Assembly: GCA_017964115.1 (NCBI GenBank)
Contig: JAGCSL010000015.1
Location: 1 to 6,857 of the forward strand
DNA length: 6,857 bases
Direction of reading: 5' to 3'
Source: Candidatus Saccharimonadota bacterium
GTDB taxonomy: Bacteria; Patescibacteriota; Saccharimonadia; Saccharimonadales; Saccharimonadaceae
Below, piece by piece: positions 1 to 5,025 of the stretch (position 1 is the stretch's first letter; the number at the start of each line of letters is the position of its first letter). A program made the translations under genes and the position numbers. The notes beneath the pieces were generated by a model, which saw only the letters and a list, made by a program, of their open reading frames with translations, did not search any database and was not told the origin of the DNA.

Positions 1-93
1 ATACTTTATTTCGTTCTAATGCTCTTTGGGGCAGTAGGGATAGGAGTGAGTATTGTGACATATAAGCAAAATAATAAAGAAAGGGAGAAATGA
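1..93 (+). CDS. C-terminal end of a membrane-anchored (probably sortase-sorted) surface protein, partial
   Basis: Frame 1 is open from the window edge to a TGA at 91-93 and encodes the last 30 residues of a protein whose start lies outside the window. It is a hydrophobic membrane span of about 18 residues (YFVLMLFGAVGIGVSIVTY) followed by a short charged tail (KQNNKEREK). This is the layout of the end of a cell-wall sorting signal and closely resembles the end of the pilin that follows. The LPXTG-like motif that would settle it would lie upstream. The stop overlaps the next start as ATGA, so the two genes are translationally coupled in one operon. By analogy with FCT pilus loci it could be a tip adhesin or ancillary pilin, which is inference. 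A plain single-pass membrane protein is the alternative. Confidence 0.7.
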   Translation: MLYFVLMLFGAVGIGVSIVTYKQNNKEREK

Positions 94-1196
94 AAAAACT
101 TTCATTCACCGCTGGCGTAGCCACTATCGCTCTAGTTGCTGCGAGTATACTTCCAGTGGCTGGCGCATTTGCCAATCAGGTGGCGTCGGCAGATTTTACT
201 AACAACCCATTAACATTAAGCAGAACCGTGTCTGGCGTATCGAATAATGTTACGAACACCTTCGGCTACACCATCACTCAGGGGACTATTCCTTCTGGTG
301 CTACGGTTTCTGGCGCACCTGCTACTGCCTCAATCGTCTTTAATAACACCGCCCCAACCAGTGGCGACGCTACTGCGACTACGACGGTCGACTTTTCAAG
401 CGCAAACTTCTCGAAAGTAGGCGATTATACCTACACGATTAGGGAGAGTAGCTCCACCGATGCGGTCAACTATCCAATCGACACCGCCAGCAACGACTAC
501 ACGGCCTTAGTGCAAGTTCGTTATTATGTCGATCCTAACACAAACGTACCAGACAATAGCCGTTTTGTAGCTACGACTTATTTAACAAACGCTAGCGACA
601 ATAAGGTTAGTAACAACACGGCAACTTGGGGTAGTTCGGCCGCTCGCACCTACATTGAGGCTAAGGCTACGACTACTGGCAATATGGCAGAAACTACGGA
701 CTGTTTTGCCTATACGATTAACATTCCAGCCGGAAATGGCGTAGTGGCCGGTGACACCTTCACGGTCTCTACGGCTTCGACTTGCTCGGGCAATCCAAGT
801 TCGGTAACCGCTGGCACGGCGACAACGATTTATCTTCGTCATAACGACACCGTTACGGTTGGCCAGAACGGGCTAGTAAACCAGCTTCCTGTTGGCGCTA
901 GCTATACCTGGACTAAGGCTAGCGACTCTAACACCGGCTATACTAATAAAATTGACGGCACGCAGCAGAGTAGTGTTACAAAAACTACCGTAGCGGTCAC
1001 CAACGTAGATTGTGACGATGATAGTGACGGCGCTGGCTGTTTTGATGACAACAACCATACTGATTTCGAAAACAACAAAGAGCTTGACCCACTAACTGGT
1101 ATCGTTACCAACTTCTGGTTCTATATCATGCTTCTCGTGGCCGGCCTAGTTGGCTTCTTTATCATTAGTCGCCGTAAGCAAAACGACGAAGAATAA
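90..1196 (+). CDS. FctA/Spy0128-like two-domain pilin with sortase sorting signal
   Basis: A secreted, wall- or pilus-anchored protein of 368 aa. The signal peptide is residues 1-28 (MKK, hydrophobic core, cleavage predicted after A26-F27-A28). Two Ig-like Thr/Asn-rich domains follow. Domain 1 (about 36-182) has the FctA-family block VDFSSANFSKVGDYTYTIRE (100-119). Domain 2 (about 188-330) has the LPVGASYTWTK block (266-276) and ends FENNKE (326-331). The sorting signal is DPLTG (333-337), then a membrane span (about 342-359) and tail RRKQNDEE. Compared from memory with Spy0128, the isopeptide Lys and Asn of domain 1 appear as R45 and about G181 (E119 is kept). In domain 2, K192 and N328 are kept but the bridging Glu is K276. 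Four cysteines (205, 232, 308, 317) and a DxDxDG loop (309-314) are unusual for this family. The start has GGGAG a few bases upstream and overlaps the previous stop. Sortase and signal-peptidase-like genes follow directly. Major pilin is favoured; a non-polymerised adhesin is possible. Confidence 0.8.
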   Translation: MKKLSFTAGVATIALVAASILPVAGAFANQVASADFTNNPLTLSRTVSGVSNNVTNTFGYTITQGTIPSGATVSGAPATASIVFNNTAPTSGDATATTTVDFSSANFSKVGDYTYTIRESSSTDAVNYPIDTASNDYTALVQVRYYVDPNTNVPDNSRFVATTYLTNASDNKVSNNTATWGSSAARTYIEAKATTTGNMAETTDCFAYTINIPAGNGVVAGDTFTVSTASTCSGNPSSVTAGTATTIYLRHNDTVTVGQNGLVNQLPVGASYTWTKASDSNTGYTNKIDGTQQSSVTKTTVAVTNVDCDDDSDGAGCFDDNNHTDFENNKELDPLTGIVTNFWFYIMLLVAGLVGFFIISRRKQNDEE

Positions 1197-1220
1197 CAGT
1201 AAGCATAAAACAACAAAAAC

Positions 1221-1736
1221 ATGAATAAAACGAAGGCTTTTCTCAAAAAACATCATAAGTGGTTCCGCTTACTGCTGAAGATTGCCATTATGGCACTGTT
1301 CATCTGGTTCCTCTTTGGTGTCCTGATCGGCCTTCAGCGGGTGGAAGGCGTATCTATGTCTCATCGTGTAGAAGACGGTGATCTCGTCCTGTTCTCCCGG
1401 ACGGATAAGACATATTATCCAGACGATGTCGTGTTGTATGAGCGCGATAATAAAACACACGTTTCGTCGATACTTGCCTCCCCGGGTGATATTATCACCA
1501 TAGACGAAGTCGGGCGCCTTTACGTCAATGGCGCACGGGTGTCCGACACTGCTGTCTATAATATCGATCAAGGCGAAAAGCCAACAATCACTTTTCCGGT
1601 ACGCGTACCGGGCGGGAGTTACTTCTTACTTAACGAGAATCTCGAAGACGAGGATGATTCGCGCAACTTCGGGGCAATTTTCGAACAACAAATCAAAGGA
1701 AAAATTGTGAGTATTTTCCGCACAAGGTCAATCTAA
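1221..1736 (+). CDS. Signal peptidase I-like protein (S26 fold, SipA-like), catalytic Lys replaced
   Basis: A 171-aa membrane protein with one N-terminal span (about 18-38) and an extracellular S26 domain. The nucleophile box is present as EGVSMSHR (Ser45-Met46), followed by EDGDLVLFSR (51-60), YYPDDVVLYER (65-75), SPGD (87-90) and the late box DSRNFG (146-151). In normal signal peptidases the general-base Lys lies eight residues before the Asp of PGD (KRxxGLPGD). Here that position is Ser82 (SSILASPGD), so the Ser/Lys dyad looks broken. His80 lies nearby but is two residues out of register with the His of ER/SipW-type enzymes. In S. pyogenes pilus loci the SipA protein has the same fold, lacks both dyad residues, and is required for pilin polymerisation. 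The pilin-sortase setting suggests that role here. It lies 24 nt after the pilin with no clear Shine-Dalgarno and ends 1 nt before the sortase start. Weak residual peptidase activity cannot be excluded. Confidence 0.83.
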   Translation: MNKTKAFLKKHHKWFRLLLKIAIMALFIWFLFGVLIGLQRVEGVSMSHRVEDGDLVLFSRTDKTYYPDDVVLYERDNKTHVSSILASPGDIITIDEVGRLYVNGARVSDTAVYNIDQGEKPTITFPVRVPGGSYFLLNENLEDEDDSRNFGAIFEQQIKGKIVSIFRTRSI

Positions 1737-1737
1737 T

Positions 1738-2475
1738 ATGAAAAAAACTGCAGACAAAATTAGGGAATATGTGGAGAACGTCGTCAACATGCTCTCAGCG
1801 GCGCTCTTCCTGCTCCTCTTTGTGATTGGCCTTTATGCTATCTTGGATATCCATGCCGTTAATATCAGTGCCAAAATGGATGAAGAAATGCAGAATATGG
1901 CACCCGATGATGCTCAAACGGTAGATATTGCACAATTAAAGAAAGTTAATCCAGAAATCATTGCCTGGATTCATATCGATAACACAAAAATAAACTACCC
2001 AGTCGTACAGGCTAAGAATAATACAAAGTACCTTACTCGAAACTATCGTGGCGAATATGCCACTGCCGGCAGTATCTTTTTAGACTACCGCAATAATAGC
2101 TTTAACGATGACTTTTCCTTAGTCTACGGGCACCGTATGGATGGCCTCGATATGTTTGGTGGCATATCGTTATTTGAGGAAAAGGACTATTTTGATCAGC
2201 ACCCAGCCGGTAAGCTCTATACCGAAGAGGGTATTTATGATTTGGAAATATCAGATTTTTCAGTCATAGATATCAATCGTGCTTCAATCTATGATCACGA
2301 CGGTAACCGCAATGGCCAAAATGATAAAGTTATCAGTGAAGTGCGCCTATTCTCAAAACAAAACCGCGACATAGAAATGGATAAAAATAGCAAAATAATC
2401 GTTCTTTCTACTTGCGACAAAGACTCGCGTCACTATCGCAATGTTATACTCGCCAAAATGACTAAACGCGATTAA
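1738..2475 (+). CDS. Class B sortase (pilin polymerase or housekeeping anchor)
   Basis: A 245-aa transpeptidase anchored by an N-terminal span (about 19-38) with the catalytic domain outside the membrane. The class B signatures are in order: NPEIIAWIHIDNTKINYPVV (71-90), AGSIFLDYRN (110-119), YGHRM with catalytic His132, the helical class-B insert rich in F/D/Y (about 138-195), STCD with nucleophile Cys226, and R234 in HYRNVILA as the transition-state Arg. All three catalytic residues are present and the length is normal for the class. Such enzymes cleave between T and G of the sorting motif and join the product to a Lys of another pilin or to cell-wall peptide. The likely substrates are the two sorting-signal proteins just upstream. 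It begins 1 nt after the signal-peptidase-like stop, so translation is probably coupled. It is the last gene before a strong terminator. In FCT pilus loci the class B enzyme polymerises the pilin; which role applies here is inference. Confidence 0.93.
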   Translation: MKKTADKIREYVENVVNMLSAALFLLLFVIGLYAILDIHAVNISAKMDEEMQNMAPDDAQTVDIAQLKKVNPEIIAWIHIDNTKINYPVVQAKNNTKYLTRNYRGEYATAGSIFLDYRNNSFNDDFSLVYGHRMDGLDMFGGISLFEEKDYFDQHPAGKLYTEEGIYDLEISDFSVIDINRASIYDHDGNRNGQNDKVISEVRLFSKQNRDIEMDKNSKIIVLSTCDKDSRHYRNVILAKMTKRD

Positions 2476-2548
2476 GATATCAAATCTTTGACGTGCGCCT
2501 TTGCCGTATTGCGACTTTTTGCTAAACGAATTTATTCCAGTGTGCAAT

Positions 2549-2585
2549 GCAAAAGCCCCCGGCTTTTGAATCGGGGGCTTTTTGC
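2549..2585 (+). terminator. Intrinsic terminator of the pilus operon
   Basis: A perfect 11-bp stem pairs AAAAGCCCCCG (2551-2561) with CGGGGGCTTTT (2572-2582) around a 10-nt loop, followed by further T. It lies 75 nt after the sortase stop. The A-run before the stem could also let it work on the opposite strand. Confidence 0.9.
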
Positions 2586-2598
2586 GCTATCTTAAAAG

Positions 2599-2607
2599 TG
2601 TTATAAT
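2599..2607 (+). promoter_or_regulatory. Extended -10 promoter for the 2666-3520 gene
   Basis: TG-T-TATAAT is a perfect consensus -10 (2602-2607) with the TGn extension (2599-2601). No good -35 is present: TTTTTG at 2579-2584 has the right 17-bp spacing but overlaps the terminator tail. Transcription would start near 2614, giving a leader of about 50 nt. The promoter begins right after the terminator, so this gene is a separate unit from the pilus operon. Confidence 0.75.
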
Positions 2608-2633
2608 AGGCCAACGTTCACTAGAAATAGATG

Positions 2634-2656
2634 TTGCACTTTAAAAGAAAGGAGAG
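2634..2656 (+). promoter_or_regulatory. Leader element TTGCACTTTAA plus long Shine-Dalgarno
   Basis: TTGCACTTTAA (2634-2644) is followed directly by AGAAAGGAG, a long match to the 16S anti-Shine-Dalgarno, ending 9-11 nt before the ATG at 2666. The same 11-mer occurs in the leader of the minus-strand racemase-like gene (4733-4723), and a related GTACTTTTAA precedes the same AGAAAGGAG in the leader of the second paralog (4931-4940). Confidence 0.55.
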
Positions 2657-2665
2657 GCGAAAATA

Positions 2666-3520
2666 ATGGTTAATAAAGCGGCCAATTTCCACGGGTTTGC
2701 AATTGATAACCCTCACAGTATTCCTACTGAGCTTATGCCGAAGATTGCAAGAAAGTTCAAGACTGTCCCTGAGATGATTTGGAGGGTGCGTTGTGCGGTT
2801 TTTGACGAGAAAGTCAGCGGTCGAAAAATAACCAACGGATTAGTTAGTGATTTGGCTCAGTATTTTGCAGCCGCAGGATACATCAGAGAAGACCTTACTG
2901 TTGACGCCTTTGTTATTAATCGTCTTTACAAGGCGGCAAGTTACGGCACCAATCTCGGCATTCCGATTTGTGTTCAGGATTTATTAAACGTGTATGATTG
3001 CAACGCCGATCTCTACGTAAGGGCGAATCGGCGCTATGAAAACTACGAGTCGCCGACCGACGAACAGCGCAAGCGCATAGCTGGTTTCATTAAAAAATCA
3101 CTTTGCGACCAATCATCCAAAAAGCGGGGTATGTCTGACTGCTACGATGTGCTCAATCTGCGTTTTGGCCTTGAGCCGGGAGTCAGACCGCATACTTACA
3201 AGGAAATATCGGCAGAACTGTTTATGTCGATCGGTGGCGCATCGAACAAAACTAAAGGAGCCTTGGAAGCTATTCGGGATTCTGGTCTGCTCGCAAAGCT
3301 TGAGTCAGAAGAAATATATGCCGTAGTGCCACTGTTTGTTCTTGAAGATTCCGTCGTCAATACGCTGTGCTTAACCAGAACAACACAAGACACTCTGGCG
3401 CGAATGGAAATCAAAACGATCGGTAGGCTCATCGAAGCATTAAAATGTGGCTACATTGACGACAATATTCGCGGCGAGGTCGTGAACCGACTCGCGCGCA
3501 CCGGGTTCGACGTCGAGTAG
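2666..3520 (+). CDS. Sigma region-4-like HTH / alpha-CTD-like fusion protein, paralog 1
   Basis: A 284-aa soluble protein, probably a DNA-binding transcription factor. Residues 19-146 form a helical region shared with the protein at 5026-6000 (common anchors: GYIRED in this copy at 71-76, NRLYK, NRRYENYESPTDEQ at 121-134). Residues 161-205 (DVLNLRFGLEPG, then HTYKEIS and SNKTKGALEAIR) read like sigma-70 region 4.2 (LxLRFGLxxG...TLEEIG...V..IE..AL..LR), a helix-turn-helix for -35 DNA. Residues 226-284 (EDSVVNTLCLTRTTQDTLARM, EIKTIGRLIEAL, IRGEVVNRLARTGF) resemble the helix-hairpin-helix of the RNA polymerase alpha C-terminal domain, which binds UP elements. No sigma region 2 is visible, so it is unlikely to be a complete sigma factor. 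It has its own extended -10 promoter, Shine-Dalgarno and terminator. Domain calls rest on motif reading; exact function and targets are unknown. Confidence 0.7.
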   Translation: MVNKAANFHGFAIDNPHSIPTELMPKIARKFKTVPEMIWRVRCAVFDEKVSGRKITNGLVSDLAQYFAAAGYIREDLTVDAFVINRLYKAASYGTNLGIPICVQDLLNVYDCNADLYVRANRRYENYESPTDEQRKRIAGFIKKSLCDQSSKKRGMSDCYDVLNLRFGLEPGVRPHTYKEISAELFMSIGGASNKTKGALEAIRDSGLLAKLESEEIYAVVPLFVLEDSVVNTLCLTRTTQDTLARMEIKTIGRLIEALKCGYIDDNIRGEVVNRLARTGFDVE

Positions 3521-3548
3521 CGCCCCTCCTATCAATGCAAAAAACATA

Positions 3549-3574
3549 CCCTCGGTCTATCGGCCGAGGGTTTT
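3549..3574 (+). terminator. Intrinsic terminator of paralog 1
   Basis: Stem CCCTCGGTC (3549-3557) pairs with GGCCGAGGG (3562-3570), with one T-G pair, loop TATC, then TTTT. It lies 28 nt after the TAG stop. The stem sequence resembles the terminator of the second paralog (CCCTCGACC/GGTCGAGGG). Confidence 0.85.
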
Positions 3575-3580
3575 AACGGT

Positions 3581-3604
3581 AAAAAGCCCAGCCGTTGGCC
3601 GGGC
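3581..3604 (-). terminator. Intrinsic terminator of the minus-strand operon
   Basis: Read on the minus strand, GCCC-G-GCC (3604-3597) pairs with GGC-T-GGGC (3593-3586) across one mismatch and a 3-nt loop, and is followed by TTTTT (3585-3581). It starts 7 nt after the stop of the 130-aa gene. With the neighbouring + strand terminator it separates the two convergent units. Confidence 0.8.
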
Positions 3605-3610
3605 ATGATT

Positions 3611-4003
3611 TTAGAAAGAAAGGGCTTTTTGGGGCAAATATGCGGAAACATCCTCGCCGTTTCGGCATTTTTGCGCAAACACCTCCCAGACGGACACCGA
3701 CATGGTTCTTTTACAATGCCCGTAATAGAAGCTAAACCAAGTGCTAAAATTTGCCATGCTTACTCCTGTTCGTTCGGAAAGGGCACTCTGTAGAATGGCA
3801 AGTTTTTGGTTTAGTTCTTCGACCGTTGTATGGCTTTTCTGACAACTATAGTCGTCAGGAAATCTACCGGTTATCCTTTTGTTGATATTCCACATGTCGA
3901 TGCACATATATATGTCGGCGTACAGAATAAAAAGCTGCGATATTGACAATTTCGACAGATCGCCCAGGTCCATGTTGTCTGGGCTACAGATTCGTATATC
4001 CAT
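3611..4003 (-). CDS. 130-aa protein of unknown function, second gene of racemase-like operon
   Basis: I do not recognise this family. The protein is small, soluble and mostly helical, with no signal peptide and no clear membrane span. Helical stretches are seen around residues 11-45 (SKLSISQLFILYADIYMCID) and 61-80 (VEELNQKLAILQSALSER), the latter with a short coiled-coil-like heptad spacing, followed by an aromatic segment (FSTWFSFYY, 86-94). Five cysteines (6, 34, 54, 97, 113) are scattered without a metal-binding pattern. The ATG overlaps the upstream TAA stop by one base (TAATG) and has GGAGG 4 nt before it, inside the upstream gene, so it is co-transcribed and translationally coupled to the racemase-like gene. 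This suggests a partner protein. A terminator follows 7 nt after the stop. The coupled start and the terminator make it a real gene despite the lack of known relatives. Confidence 0.75.
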   Translation of the reverse strand: MDIRICSPDNMDLGDLSKLSISQLFILYADIYMCIDMWNINKRITGRFPDDYSCQKSHTTVEELNQKLAILQSALSERTGVSMANFSTWFSFYYGHCKRTMSVSVWEVFAQKCRNGEDVSAYLPQKALSF

Positions 4004-4698
4004 TATTCCTCCAGCGCTTCGGCCACTATCACCTTGATGTGCTCCGCGACCGCATCAATTACTTGCGACTGAATCGGATCGTCCGAACAGATATACTCAC
4101 CCAGTACGGGGTTCGCAAGTATAACTACTTCCGGGCCTTGAGGCAGTTCTGGGGGAACTTGCCATATAAAGTTGACCAAAAGCTCTTTTGCTTCAGTCTC
4201 CTCGTCATCGGTCGGCCTTTCTCGGATGATTCGATCGATTAGCTCGATCTCTTCCAGGTAATCGGCCGTATCGACCATTTCGATCCCATACTGTTTGAGC
4301 TGTTCTCTAATAAAGGGACTAGACATGTCGTCCTTTGTTCCCAAAACAAGAACATACTTGGCAGACATTAACTGAATCTTTTGCGCTACGCATCTCCAGA
4401 GTTCATGCAACTCGGCAACCATAGGCTCTACTTCTCGCAGATTGTCGGTCGCAAGTGCTACGCAGCAGCATTTGTCTTTGAGTACCAGATCGAGCGCTTC
4501 CTGGCTCATCTTCGCGGAGAGCTTGTCCCAATCTTCTTTTGTCTTCGGCGGCCCAGAACCTTGAAAGTCTGGACAGTAACGGATTACGAGCCTGGTGGCA
4601 TTTACGTCTTCCGTACGCCGCTTAATCTCCTCGCTGATGCCCTCGAGGTACATCAGCGTAGCGTCGTAACTAGTGGAAATAATTCCGATACTTTTCAA
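4003..4698 (-). CDS. Aspartate/glutamate-racemase-fold protein lacking both catalytic cysteines
   Basis: A 231-aa cytoplasmic protein of normal length for the Asp/Glu racemase family. Supporting features in order: the N-terminal MKSIGIISTSYDAT (family IGIIGGMSxxST); CVALATDNLREV (79-90) in the place of the family's V-I-C-T-N-T-x-H-K-V; KYVLVLGTKDDMSSPFIRE (114-132, family VGLLGTxxTMxxxFYxxxL); GIEMVD (138-143); LIDRIIRE (153-160); and VVILANPVLGEYI (191-203) in the place of V-I-L-G-C-T-E-I-P-L-L-I. In this reading the two catalytic Cys are A83 and N196, so ordinary two-base racemisation is not expected. E. coli YgeA has Thr at the first site but keeps the second Cys; here neither is kept. It may bind an amino acid or ligand without turning it over. 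C77-C79 lie nearby, so alignment slippage is possible. The start is TTG, because the in-frame upstream codon at 4707-4705 is TGA; a long Shine-Dalgarno precedes it. It is the first gene of a two-gene operon. Confidence 0.75.
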   Translation of the reverse strand: MKSIGIISTSYDATLMYLEGISEEIKRRTEDVNATRLVIRYCPDFQGSGPPKTKEDWDKLSAKMSQEALDLVLKDKCCCVALATDNLREVEPMVAELHELWRCVAQKIQLMSAKYVLVLGTKDDMSSPFIREQLKQYGIEMVDTADYLEEIELIDRIIRERPTDDEETEAKELLVNFIWQVPPELPQGPEVVILANPVLGEYICSDDPIQSQVIDAVAEHIKVIVAEALEE

Positions 4699-4702
4699 AC
4701 AA

Positions 4703-4733
4703 CATCACCTTCCTTTCTAGTATTAAAGTGCAA
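4703..4733 (-). promoter_or_regulatory. Leader element and Shine-Dalgarno of the racemase-like operon
   Basis: On the minus strand, TTGCACTTTAA (4733-4723) is identical to the element before paralog 1. It is followed by AGAAAGGAAGGTGATG, which matches the full anti-Shine-Dalgarno complement AGAAAGGAGGTGAT except for one extra base. This site decides the TTG start at 4698. An ATG inside the site (4706-4704) opens only an 11-codon frame out of phase with the gene. Confidence 0.6.
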
Positions 4734-4787
4734 AACCCTCAGCCATATTTTGTCACGCGACGCAACGAAAAACCGAGAGCAATTTTA

Positions 4788-4816
4788 ACTATAACATAAT
4801 ATGTACTATTAGTAAA
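4788..4816 (-). promoter_or_regulatory. Promoter of the racemase-like operon
   Basis: On the minus strand: TTTACT (-35, 4816-4811), a 17-bp spacer ending in TGT, then TATAGT (-10, 4793-4788). The TGn extension makes it an extended -10 promoter like the two + strand promoters. Expected start is near 4781, giving a leader of about 80 nt. Confidence 0.6.
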
Positions 4817-4822
4817 GGCAGA

Positions 4823-4831
4823 CCACGGTGG
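4823..4831. promoter_or_regulatory. Possible operator palindrome between divergent promoters
   Basis: CCAC-G-GTGG is a perfect inverted repeat with a single central base. It lies just upstream of the minus-strand -35 and about 28 bp upstream of the + strand -35, a position from which a bound protein could affect both promoters. It is short and could be chance. Confidence 0.25.
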
Positions 4832-4835
4832 AGAT

Positions 4836-4887
4836 ATTTATGAAAAATAAAAATATTATTGACTATTTTAAAATTATGTGATATAAT
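4836..4887 (+). promoter_or_regulatory. Strong promoter of paralog 2 with A/T-rich upstream tract
   Basis: TTGACT (-35, 4859-4864), exactly 17 bp, then TATAAT (-10, 4882-4887) with the TGn extension at 4879-4881. This is near-consensus at every element. Upstream, 4836-4858 is almost pure A/T with A- and T-runs, as in UP elements bound by the alpha CTD. Expected start is near 4894. Confidence 0.85.
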
Positions 4888-4893
4888 GCAATA

Positions 4894-5025
4894 CGGTCTA
4901 GCAATAGGCTATCTTTCGCCATCTTGGCGAGTACTTTTAAAGAAAGGAGAAGAATATACCTTTTCTTTCAGTCCCTTGGGGCTTTTTCGATAGAACCTGA
5001 AAATTTTTTTCTAGGAGGAAAAAGT
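4894..5025 (+). promoter_or_regulatory. Structured 132-nt leader of paralog 2, attenuator-like
   Basis: The untranslated leader holds several foldable parts in order: hairpin TTCGCCA/TGGCGAG (4915-4931); the shared element GTACTTTTAA with AGAAAGGAGA, a Shine-Dalgarno with no ATG, GTG or TTG at normal spacing (4931-4950); a pyrimidine run CCTTTTCTTT (4959-4968) that can pair with AAAGAAAGG (4939-4947) and hide it; and a small hairpin AGTCC-CTTG-GGGCT (4970-4983) ending in a T-run (4983-4987), which looks like a weak intrinsic terminator. A second, perfect Shine-Dalgarno AGGAGG (5013-5018) lies 7 nt before the ATG at 5026 and decides the start. Confidence 0.45.

Noticed and set aside
4698..4706. 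ATG at 4706-4704 as start of the racemase-like gene
   Set aside because: It is out of frame and stops after 11 codons; the in-frame upstream codon 4707-4705 is TGA, leaving TTG 4698 as first start.
4381..4788. Open + strand frame of 135 codons opposite the racemase-like gene
   Set aside because: It is antisense to a better supported gene with readable family motifs, promoter and Shine-Dalgarno; its own product shows no recognisable motif.
4840..4881. 13-codon frame starting ATG 4840 with GGTGGAG upstream
   Set aside because: It overlaps the -35 and reaches the -10 of the strong + promoter, so it would not be on that transcript, and no promoter for it is seen.
4924..5025. N-terminal extension of paralog 2 from a TTG at 4924 (34 extra residues)
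   Set aside because: The TTG has no Shine-Dalgarno and sits in a hairpin; the extension covers the leader element. ATG 5026 has a perfect AGGAGG at 7 nt and gives an N-terminus matching paralog 1.
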